A stretch of 64,000 nt of DNA from Streptomyces sp. V4I2 (GTDB lineage Bacteria; Actinomycetota; Actinomycetes; Streptomycetales; Streptomycetaceae). The notes under the pieces are model-generated. The model made no database searches and was not told the DNA's origin. It saw nothing but the letters and a program-made list of their open reading frames with translations. Position 1 is the stretch's first letter; the number at the start of each line of letters is the position of its first letter. A program made the translations under genes and the position numbers. This document shows positions 1 through 9,527 of the stretch, piece after piece. The stretch lies in assembly GCF_030817655.1 (NCBI RefSeq), contig NZ_JAUSZM010000003.1, positions 1,674,001-1,738,000 on the forward strand. Reading direction: 5' to 3'.

Positions 1-858
1 GACGGTGTGCGCGTCGAGGTAGTCGCGGTCGATCCGGTCGGTGCGGATGATCTCGTGCAGCAGCGCGTTGAGCAGGGCCAGGTTCGTCCCCGCCCGCGGG
101 GCCAGGTGTACGGCAGCCTGCCGGGCCACCGGCGTGTGGCGCGGGTCGACGCAGACCGGACGGGGCGGCTCGGCGCCCGCCAGCCGGTCCAGGACGCGGG
201 TCCACAGCACGGTCTGGGTCTCGGCCATGTTGTGCCCGAACAGGGCGATGACATCGGCGTGGTCGATGTCCTCGTAGGAGCCGGGCTGCCCGTCGCAGCC
301 GAACGTCTGCTTGAGTGCCTCGGCGGCGGTGGCCGTGCACAGGCGGGTGTTGCCGTCCAGGTGGTTGGTGCCGATGCCGGCCCGGGCGAGCACCGCCAGG
401 GTGTAGTACTCCTCCAGGAACAGCTGCCCGGTGGTGTAGAAGCCGATCGAGCCCGGCCCGTGCCGCTCCAGCAGGTCCTTCGAGCGGGCCACGATCCGGC
501 CCATCGCGGTGTCCCAGTCGCTCTCCACCAGCCGGCCGCCTTCGCGCACCAGCGGACGGGTCAGCCGGTCCGGCGAGGCGTTCGCCTGCCATCCGTAAAG
601 GTCCTTCGGGCCGAGCCGGCCGCGATTGACCCGGTCGGTGGCACGGCCGCGCACGCCCACGATCCGTCCCTGGCGCACGGCGATGTCCATGGCATCGCCG
701 TTGGAGTGCAGCAGTGAGGCGGACGGCACCCACCGCTCCACCTCGTGCGCGGCGACTCCGGGCGCCAGGTGGGCGTCGGTGCGCGTGGGCCACGGAGCTC
801 CGGGGCCGTAGGGGGTACGTGCGCCCCACGGGTTCTTTATGCGATCAGCCTCGTCCAC
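1..858 (-). CDS. Molybdopterin oxidoreductase, N-terminal part (truncated by window edge)
   Basis: This is the first 286 codons of a molybdopterin (bis-MGD) oxidoreductase of the nitrate reductase/formate dehydrogenase superfamily; the gene continues past base 1. Recognisable family segments are SPDRLTRPLV, ESDWDTAMGRI, GQLFLEEYYT, TNHLDGNTRLCTA, DVIALFGHNMAETQ and VDPRHTPVA. The start is GTG at 858, with a GGAGGT Shine-Dalgarno sequence at 868-873. In canonical members the N-terminus carries CxxCxxxC and a fourth Cys that hold a [4Fe-4S] cluster. Here the equivalent positions read S48, H51, D55 and G83, with the same spacing, so the cluster is very probably absent. The substrate is unknown, and nitrate reduction should not be assumed. 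It is divergent from the gene-poor region 859-1492. Confidence 0.88.
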   Translation of the reverse strand, partial: MDEADRIKNPWGARTPYGPGAPWPTRTDAHLAPGVAAHEVERWVPSASLLHSNGDAMDIAVRQGRIVGVRGRATDRVNRGRLGPKDLYGWQANASPDRLTRPLVREGGRLVESDWDTAMGRIVARSKDLLERHGPGSIGFYTTGQLFLEEYYTLAVLARAGIGTNHLDGNTRLCTATAAEALKQTFGCDGQPGSYEDIDHADVIALFGHNMAETQTVLWTRVLDRLAGAEPPRPVCVDPRHTPVARQAAVHLAPRAGTNLALLNALLHEIIRTDRIDRDYLDAHTV

Positions 859-1089
859 CACGATCACACCTCCATCGGGCGAGCCGCTGGGCCACTGAGT
901 ACCCCGCACTCGCGATCCCGCACCACGCGGCCCCGCTCCGTCACGCATCGGCGCGGTCGAGAGCCGCCCGTCCGGGCAACGGCATGCCGCTTTGCCTGGA
1001 CCCACCCGCAGGTGTCCGCCCCGGGCTGCCGAGGTCCCCGGCCGCGGTGAAGGAGCAGGCACTCTCCGACGTGGCCCAGGCCGTCTCGG

Positions 1090-1176
1090 CCTGGGCCGTG
1101 ATCGACCTGGGCCCTGATCGACCTGGGCCCTGATCGACCTGGGCCCTGATCGACCTGGGCCCTGATCGACCTGGGC
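1090..1176. repeat. 16-bp tandem repeat, about 5 copies
   Basis: The unit GATCGACCTGGGCCCT occurs four times in perfect tandem (1100-1115, 1116-1131, 1132-1147, 1148-1163), followed by 13 bases of a fifth copy. A degenerate half copy lies at 1090-1099. Because 16 is not a multiple of three, each copy gained or lost changes the reading frame. Confidence 0.95.
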
Positions 1177-1405
1177 GAGGCCGCGCGTGCGGACGCGGTC
1201 GCCGCCGACACCGGGGCGTCCCTCGACACGTTCTCCGCGCAGGCCGACCTCCCGGCCCGGTCTCTCGTCGACCGAGGCCACCGGCACATTCCCGGCGGTG
1301 TCGACGCCGCCGAAGAACGGCCGCGGTCCTTCCGCGCCGCACGCCGACTTCACCGAAGCGGTCGGCATCCGGGACCTGCCCCCGAAATGAGACCCACACC
1401 ACAAC

Positions 1406-1470
1406 GAAAACGGCACCGTTTCGATAGCCGTCAGAGTTAGCCTTCCCGCGTGAACGAAACGGTTTCGTTC
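1406..1470. promoter_or_regulatory. Palindromic operator-like sites upstream of the LuxR-type gene
   Basis: GAACGAAAC-G-GTTTCGTTC at 1452-1470 is a perfect inverted repeat with 9-bp arms. A related imperfect copy, CGAAAACGGCACCGTTTCG, lies about 40 bases upstream. The shared GAAAC/GTTTC core resembles operators of LacI- or XRE-type repressors. The site sits 22 bases before the response-regulator start, so it could control that gene and possibly the GH43 gene. The binding protein is unknown. Confidence 0.5.
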
Positions 1471-1492
1471 AGGCGTGAGAGGGGTGCGCGGC

Positions 1493-2188
1493 ATGACTTC
1501 CGTACTCGTGGTCCATGGCCAGGCCCTGCAACGTCGCGGCTTCCGGATGCTCCTCGCGGCCCAGCCCGACCTGACCGTCGTCGGCGAGGCCTCCGGTGGA
1601 TTCGAGGCGATCCGCCTGAGCACCGAACTGCGCCCGGACGTCGTCCTGATGGACTCCCGCGTACCCGGCACCGACGGCATCGACACCATCCGCCGCATCA
1701 CCCGAGCCCCCGCACTCCCCCATCCCTCCGGCTCCGTTCGAGCCGTACGGAAACCCCCGCAGGTACTGATCCTGACCAGTACCGGCCGCGACGAGTACGC
1801 CTACGCCGCACTCCGCGCCGGAGCCCGCGGCTTCCTCCTCCAGGACGCCACCCCGGACGAACTGACCGCCGCCGTTCACATCGTCGCGACCGGAGACGCC
1901 GTCATCACCCCCGGCGTGACCCGCGCGCTCATCGACGCCGTACGTCAGCAGCGCCCCGGACGCCCGACGGAGCGGGAGATCGGACTCGACGCCCTCACCG
2001 AGCGCGAACGCGACGTCCTGGTCGCCGTCGCCTCCGGCTGGTCCAACACGGAGATCGCCGCGCGGCTGTCGATCGCCCCGACCACCGTCAAGTCCCACGT
2101 CAGCAACATCCTCGGCAAGATCGGCGCCCGCGCCCGGGTCCAAGCCGTGGTCTTCGCCTACGAGTCCGGCCTGGTCCGGCCGGCCTGA
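1493..2188 (+). CDS. Atypical NarL/LuxR-type response regulator
   Basis: The 231-residue protein has an N-terminal receiver domain (about 1-125) and a C-terminal LuxR helix-turn-helix (about 165-225, with LTERERDVLVAVASGWSNTE and TTVKSHVSNILGKIGARAR). The receiver keeps the phospho-acceptor Asp54 (DVVLMDSRVPGTDG). It lacks the acidic pair, which is H8-G9 instead of Asp-Asp, and the conserved Lys, which is Q117 in GFLLQD. It also has an unusual proline/arginine-rich insertion near 72-90. These changes suggest phosphorylation-independent signalling. No sensor kinase is adjacent. The ATG at 1493 follows a GAGAGGGG ribosome site. A link to the downstream GH43 gene is inference from position only. 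Confidence 0.88.
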   Translation: MTSVLVVHGQALQRRGFRMLLAAQPDLTVVGEASGGFEAIRLSTELRPDVVLMDSRVPGTDGIDTIRRITRAPALPHPSGSVRAVRKPPQVLILTSTGRDEYAYAALRAGARGFLLQDATPDELTAAVHIVATGDAVITPGVTRALIDAVRQQRPGRPTEREIGLDALTERERDVLVAVASGWSNTEIAARLSIAPTTVKSHVSNILGKIGARARVQAVVFAYESGLVRPA

Positions 2189-2411
2189 CCCCGAGCCGAC
2201 CCCACACCGCTCCGTCCCGCCCAAGAGCCGCTCCCCTCCCAAAGACCTTCCTCCCTCAGGTCGTTCGACCTGCCGGACATCGTTCGAAAACTCTTGACGC
2301 TGCCCCACGCCCCGATTGACACTCTCGCAACACGACGTCACACAGTCGAAACAGCGGGGCGCCCCTGGCCGAGGCCCCTTCGCCCACCGTGTCTCAGCAG
2401 GGGAACTCCAC

Positions 2412-5400
2412 ATGACGTACAGCGCACGACTCCACGGCCGCGCGAGACGCTGGGCGGGCCGACTCGCCGGACTGACCGCCGCGTCACTGTTGCTGGGCCT
2501 CGCCGGAACTCCGGTGCGGGCCGCCGAGACCGCGGAGATCACCGACGGCCTCGCCCTCTGGTACAAACTCGACGCCACCTCGGGCACCACCGCCACCGAC
2601 GCCTCCGGCAACGGCCGGACCGGCACGGTCAACGGCACCCCCGGCTGGTCCGCCTCCGGCCAGGGGCTCGCGTTCAACGGCTCCGACACCTCCATCAAGG
2701 TCCCGGACGACGTCATGAAGGGCATGGCCGCGATCACCGTCTCGATGGACGTACTGATCGACTCCGCCCAGACCACCCCGTACTTCCTCTACGGCTTCGG
2801 CAACTCCAGCGGCGGCAACGGCAACGGCTACCTGTTCACCACGGGCAACTCCTTCCGCACCTCCGTCGCCACCGGCAACTGGTCGACGGAACAGACCACC
2901 CGGCCCGCCGACTCCCACAACCTGACCCGCGCCGCGTGGAAGCACGTCACGTACACGCAGACCGGCACCACCGGCGTCCTCTACGAGGACGGCGTCGAGG
3001 TGGCCCGCAACACCTCCGTCACCATCACCCCCGGCGCCATCGGCTCCGGCAGCACCACCGCCAACCACATCGGCAAGTCCGTGTACTCCGGCGACAAGCT
3101 GTTCAAGGGCCGGATGCGCGACTTCCGGGTGTACGACCGGGCGCTCGCCGGCAGCGAGGTCGAGCAACTCTCCCTCCCCGTCGCCACCCAGGGCGTCGCC
3201 GACGACAAGGCCGCCCTCACGCTCGGCGACACCAGCGCGGTCACCGCCGACCTCGACCTGCCGAAGACCGGCCCCGCCGGCGGCTCCACGGTCGGCTGGG
3301 CGAGCGACAACCCTGCCGTGGTGTCGGAGACCGGCAAGGTGACGCGCCCGGCCGCCGGTGAACCGGACGGCCACGCCACGCTCACGGCGACCCTCAAGAA
3401 GGGCACCGTGACCGCCACCAAGTCCTTCGACGTCACGGTCCCCGCCGCCTTCGACGACGAGACAGCGACCCGGCAGGCCGCCGAGGCGCTGAGCGTCCAC
3501 AACCTCGACGACGTGCGCGGCAACCTCACCCTCCCCGCGGACGGCGCCTACGGCACGCACGTCACCTGGTCCTCCGCGCGGCCGGACATCATCGCCGCCG
3601 ACGGCACGGTCCACCGCCCCGCGCACGGCGACGGCGCCACCACCGTCGACCTGACCGCGACGGTCGCCAAGGGCGCGGCCACGGCCACCCGCACCCTCAT
3701 GGCCAAGGTCCCCGAACTTCCCGCGCAGCAGGCCCTCAAGGGCTACATGTTCAGCTACTTCACCGGCGAGGGCACCTCCGACGGCGAGCAGCTCTACGCG
3801 GCCCTCAGCAAGGGCAACGACCCTTTGAAGTGGCGGGAGTTGAACGACGGCAAGCCCGTCCTGACCTCCACCCTCGGTGAGAAGGGCCTGCGCGACCCGT
3901 TCATCATCCGCTCCCCCGAGGGCGACAAGTTCTACCAGATCGCCACCGACCTGAGGATCTACGGCAACGGCGACTGGGACGCCTCCCAGCGCACCGGCAG
4001 CAAGTCCATCATGGTCTGGGAGTCCACCGACCTCGTGCACTGGACCGACCAGCGCCTGGTCAAGGTCTCCCCGGACAGCGCGGGCAACACCTGGGCGCCC
4101 GAGGCGTTCTACGACGAACAGCGCGGCGAGTACGTCGTGTTCTGGGCCTCGAAGCTGTACGACAACGAGGCGCACTCCGGCGACACGTACAACCGCATGA
4201 TGTACGCGACGACCCGTGACTTCCACACCTTCAGCGAGCCCAAGGTGTGGATCGACCGCGGCTACTCGGTCATCGACTCCACGGTGATCCAGCACGACGG
4301 AACCTACTTCCGTCTGTCGAAGGACGAGCGGAACAACACCTCCTCGACCCCCAACAGCAAGTTCATCTTCGAGGAGAAGAGCGACTCGCTCCTGAACACG
4401 TCCTGGACCGCGGTCGCCGAGGGCATCGGCAAGGGCGCGATGAACGCCGCCGAGGGTCCGCTGGTGTTCAAGTCCAACACCGAGGAGAAGTGGTACGCCT
4501 TCCTCGACGAGTTCGGCGGCCGCGGCTACCTGCCCTTCGAGACGACAGACCTCGGCTCCGGCGTCTGGACCCCCTCCACCGGCTACGACCTGCCCGCCAA
4601 GCCGCGCCACGGCACCGTCCTCCCGGTCACCCAGGCCGAGTACGACCGCCTGCTGCGCGCCTACCAGCCGGACCAGCTCGTCGAGAGCGTCGAGGACATC
4701 GCGGTGAAGACGCGGACCGGCGAAGCCCCGGTCCTGCCGGCCACGGTGATCGCGAAGTACGCCGACGGCGTCGAGCGTCCCGTCTCCGTCGACTGGGCGG
4801 ACGTACCGGAATCCGCGTACGCCCAGGCCGGCACCTTCACGGTGACGGGCAACCTGCCCGAGGGGACCGCCCTGAACGCCGAGGTCACGGTCTCCGCCGA
4901 AGGCCCCGACGTACCCGCCGACCTGCTCCTGGACTACGACTTCGACGAGACCGGCGGCAACATCGCCCGCGACTCCAGCGGCCACGGCTACCACGGCACG
5001 TACGTGCGGACGCCGGACTTCGGGACCGGCGTGGACGGCGGCTCGTTCAAGATGTCCGGCGGTACCAGCAGCTCGACCAGCTCGCCGTACGTCAGGATTC
5101 CGAATGGCGTCCTGAAGAACGTCGACAGCGTGACCGTCTCCACCCACGTCAAGTGGAAGGGCGGGGACAACTTCCAGTGGCTCTTCGGCCTGGGCCCGGA
5201 CAGCAACAAGTACCTCTTCGCCTCCCCCTCCAACGGCGGCGGCAAGCTCTTCTCCGCGATCACGAAGGCCACCTGGTCGGGCGAGAAGCAGCTGACGGCG
5301 GGCTCACCGCTCACCGCCGGCAAGTGGCAGCACGTCACCGTCACCGTGGACAGCGCGGCCGAGACGGCGGTCCTCTACGTCAACGGCATCGAGGCGGCCC

Positions 5401-7613
5401 GGGCCACCGGGGTCACCATCAAGCCGTCCGAGCTCTACGACCCCGCCAAGGGCTACTCCGGCTACATCGGCAAGTCCCTGTACTCCCCCGACCCCTACTT
5501 CGGCGGCGAGGTCGACGACTTCCGGATCTACAACCGGGCCCTGTCGCCCACCGAGGTCCTGGAGCTCAGCGGCAACACCACGGGCATCGCCGCGGCGACC
5601 CACCCCGCACTGAAGACCGACGCGATCATCGACGACGCGGGCAGCAGGATCACCCTGCCGCTGGCCGAGGGCAGCGATCTCACCGCCCTGGCGCCCGAGT
5701 TCACCCTCGCCCACGGCGCGTCCATCAGCCCCGCCTCCGGCACGCTGCACGACTTCAGCGAGCCGGTGACGTACGAGGTGACCGGCTCGGACGGCGCCAA
5801 GCGCACCTGGACGGTCACGGCCCTGGTGATGAAGAGCCCGGTCCTGCCGGGGCTCAACGCCGACCCGAACATCGTCAGGTTCGGCGACACCTTCTACCTC
5901 TACCCGACCACCGACGGCTTCCCGGGCTGGAGCGGCACGCAGTTCAAGGCGTACTCCTCCACCGACCTGGTCCACTGGAAGGACCACGGCGTCATCCTCG
6001 ACCTGGGGCCCGACGTCAGCTGGGCCGACAGCAGGGCCTGGGCGCCGACGATGGCCGAGAAGAACGGGAAGTACTACTTCTACTTCAGCGCCGACGCCAA
6101 CATCGGCGTCGCGGTCTCCGACTCGCCCACCGGCCCGTTCAAGGATCCTCTGGGCCAACCGCTGCTCAAGGCGGGCCAGTTGACCGGCCAGATGATCGAC
6201 CCGGCGGTCTTCACGGACGACGACGGCACGTCGTACCTCTACTTCGGCAACGGCCGCGCCTACGTCGTCCCGCTGAACGACGACATGACCTCGATCGACA
6301 CCGCGAAGATCAAGAACATCACCCCGAGCGGCTACAACGAGGGCTCCTTCGTCATCAAGCGCAAGGGCACCTACTACTTCATGTGGTCGGAGAACGACAC
6401 CCGCGACGAGAACTACCGCGTCGCCTACGCCACCGGCCCCTCCCCCACCGGCCCGTGGACCAAGCAGGGCGTCATCCTGGAGAAGGACCTCTCGCTCGGT
6501 ATCAAGGGCCCCGGCCACCACTCGGTGGTCGACGTCCCGGGTACCGACGACTGGTACATCGCCTACCACCGCTTCGCGATCCCCGGCGGTGACGGCACCC
6601 ACCGCGAAACCACCGTCGACAAGCTGGAGTTCGACGCGGACGACCTGATCAAGAAGGTCGTCCCGACTCTGACGAGCGTCGACCCGGTCACCGTCGTCCA
6701 CGCGGGCGCCGACACCGACGGCACCGAGGGCGACGCGATCCGGCTCGACGGCACCGTGTCGGGTGCGGGCGGCCCGAAGTGGACGGTCGAGCAGGGTGCG
6801 CCCTGCACGTTCGCGGACGCCGGGGCGGCCCGGACCACGCTCACCTGCACGGACAACGGCAGCTTCGAGGTCACGCTCACCGGCGGCCGCAGCAGCGACA
6901 CGGCCACCGTCGCCGTCACCAACGCGGCCCCGGCGATCACCTCCGCCGAGGGACCGAAGTCCCCTGTCGCGGCGGGCCGCCGTACGGACGTCACCACCAC
7001 CTTCGGTGACCCAGGCACGAGCGACACCCACACCTGCACGGTCGACTGGGAGGACGGCACCGAGCCGACGGAGGGCACCGTCACCGCCACCGGCTGTACG
7101 GCCTCCCACACCTACGCCTCGGCAGGCATCCGCCGGCCCGTGGTCACGGTGACCGACGACGACGGCGGCACGGACCGTAGGACCCTGCCCGACCTGGTCG
7201 TCTACGACCGGAGCGCCGGCCCCGCGGCCGGAGTCGGTGTCCTCACCTCGCCCGCGGGCGCCTACCCCGCCGGGCCCGCTCTGACCGGCCTTGCCGCCTT
7301 CTCCTTCGCCGCCGACTACAAGAAGGGCGCCACCGTCCCGTCCGGGACGGCGACCTTCGACTTCGGCGCGGCCCGGCTGAAGTTCCGCTCCACCGGCTCC
7401 GACTGGCTGGTGGTCACCGGAACCCGAGCCGTTTACCAGGGATCCGGCACGCTGGGCGGCACGGCTGGCTACGGTTTCCGTGTCACCGCCACGGACGGCC
7501 CGGACACCTTCCGCATCGAGATCTGGAAGAAGTCCACCGGTGACGTGGTCTACGACAACGCCACGCCGACGAAGAGCACCGGCTTCATCACCGTCGGCGG
7601 CCACCGACCGTAG
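2412..7613 (+). CDS. Secreted multidomain glycoside hydrolase with two GH43 domains
   Basis: This is a 1733-residue exported protein predicted to attack arabinan- or xylan-type polysaccharide. The signal peptide ends near residue 37 (TPVRA/AE). Approximate domain order is LamG-like 43-257, two atrophied bacterial Ig repeats 260-445, GH43 no. 1 450-755, Ig-like 760-835, LamG-like 840-1055, Ig/DUF5018-like 1065-1140, GH43 no. 2 1140-1415, PKD-like repeats 1420-1620 and a C-terminal beta domain. Both five-bladed propeller domains show a plausible Asp-Asp-Glu set: D495 (RDPFII), D622 (VIDSTV) and E681 (AAEGPLV), then D1151 (NADPNIV), D1263 (MIDPAVF) and E1310 (NEGSF). The ATG at 2412 is chosen because the signal peptide begins there, after an AGGGGA site. 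Substrate specificity cannot be read from the sequence. Confidence 0.9.
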   Translation: MTYSARLHGRARRWAGRLAGLTAASLLLGLAGTPVRAAETAEITDGLALWYKLDATSGTTATDASGNGRTGTVNGTPGWSASGQGLAFNGSDTSIKVPDDVMKGMAAITVSMDVLIDSAQTTPYFLYGFGNSSGGNGNGYLFTTGNSFRTSVATGNWSTEQTTRPADSHNLTRAAWKHVTYTQTGTTGVLYEDGVEVARNTSVTITPGAIGSGSTTANHIGKSVYSGDKLFKGRMRDFRVYDRALAGSEVEQLSLPVATQGVADDKAALTLGDTSAVTADLDLPKTGPAGGSTVGWASDNPAVVSETGKVTRPAAGEPDGHATLTATLKKGTVTATKSFDVTVPAAFDDETATRQAAEALSVHNLDDVRGNLTLPADGAYGTHVTWSSARPDIIAADGTVHRPAHGDGATTVDLTATVAKGAATATRTLMAKVPELPAQQALKGYMFSYFTGEGTSDGEQLYAALSKGNDPLKWRELNDGKPVLTSTLGEKGLRDPFIIRSPEGDKFYQIATDLRIYGNGDWDASQRTGSKSIMVWESTDLVHWTDQRLVKVSPDSAGNTWAPEAFYDEQRGEYVVFWASKLYDNEAHSGDTYNRMMYATTRDFHTFSEPKVWIDRGYSVIDSTVIQHDGTYFRLSKDERNNTSSTPNSKFIFEEKSDSLLNTSWTAVAEGIGKGAMNAAEGPLVFKSNTEEKWYAFLDEFGGRGYLPFETTDLGSGVWTPSTGYDLPAKPRHGTVLPVTQAEYDRLLRAYQPDQLVESVEDIAVKTRTGEAPVLPATVIAKYADGVERPVSVDWADVPESAYAQAGTFTVTGNLPEGTALNAEVTVSAEGPDVPADLLLDYDFDETGGNIARDSSGHGYHGTYVRTPDFGTGVDGGSFKMSGGTSSSTSSPYVRIPNGVLKNVDSVTVSTHVKWKGGDNFQWLFGLGPDSNKYLFASPSNGGGKLFSAITKATWSGEKQLTAGSPLTAGKWQHVTVTVDSAAETAVLYVNGIEAARATGVTIKPSELYDPAKGYSGYIGKSLYSPDPYFGGEVDDFRIYNRALSPTEVLELSGNTTGIAAATHPALKTDAIIDDAGSRITLPLAEGSDLTALAPEFTLAHGASISPASGTLHDFSEPVTYEVTGSDGAKRTWTVTALVMKSPVLPGLNADPNIVRFGDTFYLYPTTDGFPGWSGTQFKAYSSTDLVHWKDHGVILDLGPDVSWADSRAWAPTMAEKNGKYYFYFSADANIGVAVSDSPTGPFKDPLGQPLLKAGQLTGQMIDPAVFTDDDGTSYLYFGNGRAYVVPLNDDMTSIDTAKIKNITPSGYNEGSFVIKRKGTYYFMWSENDTRDENYRVAYATGPSPTGPWTKQGVILEKDLSLGIKGPGHHSVVDVPGTDDWYIAYHRFAIPGGDGTHRETTVDKLEFDADDLIKKVVPTLTSVDPVTVVHAGADTDGTEGDAIRLDGTVSGAGGPKWTVEQGAPCTFADAGAARTTLTCTDNGSFEVTLTGGRSSDTATVAVTNAAPAITSAEGPKSPVAAGRRTDVTTTFGDPGTSDTHTCTVDWEDGTEPTEGTVTATGCTASHTYASAGIRRPVVTVTDDDGGTDRRTLPDLVVYDRSAGPAAGVGVLTSPAGAYPAGPALTGLAAFSFAADYKKGATVPSGTATFDFGAARLKFRSTGSDWLVVTGTRAVYQGSGTLGGTAGYGFRVTATDGPDTFRIEIWKKSTGDVVYDNATPTKSTGFITVGGHRP

Positions 7614-7859
7614 GTCGAGCAGGGGTCGGGAACTGCTGCCGGTTTCTTGAGCATGAGTGCCTTCTGGTGAGCGTGAGTGAGTGCCGGTGCTGGATGCGGT
7701 TGTTCCGCTGTGCGTCAGAGGGCTCCCCCTGCCTGGGGTGTGCTGTGGTGTTGGTTCTTCGGGAGGGGAACGGGAGTTCTTGGGTCGAATGGGTGACCTT
7801 TGCGGAGGCTGCTCGTTGACTTCGGTGACGGGGATCTTCGGCCGGGCGGGGGTGAACGG

Positions 7860-9527
7860 GTGAGCGCACTGCGGAAGGTGACGGCGTCGTTCGTGGTGCC
7901 CGGCCCGGCCGGGGTGGCGATCCGGGACCGGCTGCGGGTGAGCGAGTCGGATGCGGCGGTCCTCGCCGAGGTCGGGATGTTCCTGGGGTCGCTGGCGGCG
8001 GCGGATCTCGCGGAGCGCTCCCGGCAGGGGTTGGTGCATGATGCGGCCTCGTGGGCGGTGCGCAAGCGGGCGCTGACCGGGAGGTCGTCGGCGCGCTGGG
8101 CGGGCAGTATCACCAAGGCCACCCATGACCAGTGGGCGCTGGCGAGGCGCGGCCAGGCCACCCACCTGGCCTGGCTGCACAGGCAGATCGCGTCCATTGA
8201 GGCGCGGCTGGCCCGGCCGCTGGGCGCCAGGGCCGACAAGCGGACAGGGCTGGCGCGCGGCTATGCCTCGCGTGGTGAGTGGCATGCCAAGTCCCGTCGC
8301 CTGCAGACCCTGAACGACCGTCTCGTGGTGGTGGAGGCGGACCGGGCGGCGGGCCGGGTGCAGGTGGTGCGCGGCGGCAAACGTCTCGCGAACGCCCGTC
8401 ACCACCTTGAGGCGGCTGGCCTGGAGGCAGCGGCGTGGCGGGAGCGGTGGCGGGCGGAGCGGATGTTCCTGACCGCTGATGGGGAGTCCGGCAAGCGGTT
8501 CGGCAACGAGACGATCCGCGTCACCGACACCGGACAGATCTCGGTCAAGCTCCCGGCCCCGCTGGCCCACCTGGCCAACGCGCCGCACGGCCGTTACGTC
8601 CTGGACGCGACGGTGGCGTTCCGGCACCGGGGGCAGGAGTGGCGTGACCGGATCACCGCCAACCGGGCGGTGGCCTACCGCATCCACCACGACACCGCGC
8701 GCGGCCGCTGGTATGTCACCGCGTCCTGGCAGCGCGCCGCCGCCCCCGTCCTGCCGCTTCAGGCGGCCCTGGCCCGGGGGATGGTGGGGGTGGACATGAA
8801 CGACGACCACCTCGCCGCCTGGCACCTCGACGTCCACGGCAACCCGGTCGGCGAACCACAACGGTTCTTCTACGACCTCACCGGCAGTACCGAGCACCGG
8901 GACGCGCAGCTCCGGCACGCCCTGACCCGGCTGCTGCATTACGCCCGGCGCTGCGGGACCGCCGCGATCGCCATCGAGGACCTCGACTTCACCGACGGCA
9001 CCAGCCGGGAGAAGCACGGCCGCAACAAACGCTTCCGCCGCCTGCTGTCCCGCTTCCCCACCGCCAAACTCAAGGCCCGGCTGATGTCGATGGCCGCCGA
9101 ACAGAATCTGGCCGTCGTGGCGGTCGACCCGGCCTACACCAGTCGGTGGGGTGCCCAGCACTGGCAGAAGCCCCTGACCACCCCACGACGCAAGACGTCC
9201 CGGCACGATGCGGCGAGCATCGCGGTCGGGCGACGCGCCCTCGGACACCCGATCCGGCTGGGGGCACCTCCCAGGCCCTTAAGGCACTGGGGGAGGACGA
9301 CACCGCCCCACCCCGACCAGAGTGATCGTGGTGGGCATCGGACCGCCCAGGCCCGACCGGACACCCGACGGCGTGAGGAACCCCGCCCCCACCTTCCCGG
9401 ACCGCGCACACGATGCGCGCCGCCCGGTGGTGGAGCGAAAGCGGGCGACCAGGGTGCCCAACACCGTTCGGGACACCCGGCTGAGCAGCAGTCCTGGCAA
9501 CAGAACTCACTCCCGCTCAGTCTCTAG
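7860..9527 (+). CDS. tnpB: TnpB-family RNA-guided nuclease homologue lacking a zinc ribbon
   Basis: The 555-residue protein belongs to the IS605 OrfB/TnpB family, RuvC-like nucleases guided by omegaRNA and ancestral to Cas12. The RuvC catalytic triad appears intact: D312 (VGVDMNDD), E373 (IAIEDLDF) and D450 (SRHDAAS). The region that normally carries a CxxC...CxxC zinc ribbon, between the Glu and the last Asp ([10 protein letters not shown]), contains no cysteine. The N-terminal 300 residues are helical and Arg-rich, as expected for the REC/WED part. The last 90 residues are Arg/Pro-rich and probably overlap the omegaRNA-encoding DNA. The GTG at 7860 is chosen because family similarity starts there; its ribosome site is weak. 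It could be an active nuclease or a domesticated one. Confidence 0.85.
   Translation: MSALRKVTASFVVPGPAGVAIRDRLRVSESDAAVLAEVGMFLGSLAAADLAERSRQGLVHDAASWAVRKRALTGRSSARWAGSITKATHDQWALARRGQATHLAWLHRQIASIEARLARPLGARADKRTGLARGYASRGEWHAKSRRLQTLNDRLVVVEADRAAGRVQVVRGGKRLANARHHLEAAGLEAAAWRERWRAERMFLTADGESGKRFGNETIRVTDTGQISVKLPAPLAHLANAPHGRYVLDATVAFRHRGQEWRDRITANRAVAYRIHHDTARGRWYVTASWQRAAAPVLPLQAALARGMVGVDMNDDHLAAWHLDVHGNPVGEPQRFFYDLTGSTEHRDAQLRHALTRLLHYARRCGTAAIAIEDLDFTDGTSREKHGRNKRFRRLLSRFPTAKLKARLMSMAAEQNLAVVAVDPAYTSRWGAQHWQKPLTTPRRKTSRHDAASIAVGRRALGHPIRLGAPPRPLRHWGRTTPPHPDQSDRGGHRTAQARPDTRRREEPRPHLPGPRTRCAPPGGGAKAGDQGAQHRSGHPAEQQSWQQNSLPLSL

Larger units (their letters stand above)
859..1492. other. 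Gene-poor region with possible gene relics
   Basis: No intact gene is supported in these 634 bases. Two short stretches look protein-like with high third-position GC. One runs to about 1110 in frame 3 and includes VKEQALSDVAQAVSAWAV. Another follows the tandem repeat in a different frame and ends at a stop at 1388-1390. If the 16-bp repeat is collapsed to one copy, the first frame continues through ARADAVAADTGASLDTFSAQ. That suggests a gene broken by repeat expansion, but no family could be recognised. The right end carries the palindromes upstream of the response regulator. Confidence 0.35.

Noticed and set aside
864..1402. Two minus-strand open frames across the tandem repeat
   Set aside because: They have repeats of RSGPRSIRAQ-type sequence generated by the 16-bp array, no ribosome sites and no family resemblance.
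5304..9248. A 1314-codon open frame on the minus strand, opposite the GH43 and TnpB genes
   Set aside because: It is a GC-rich shadow frame: it spans two unrelated plus-strand genes, is Gly/Val/Arg/Asp-rich without domains, and the opposite strands hold recognised proteins with correct codon bias.
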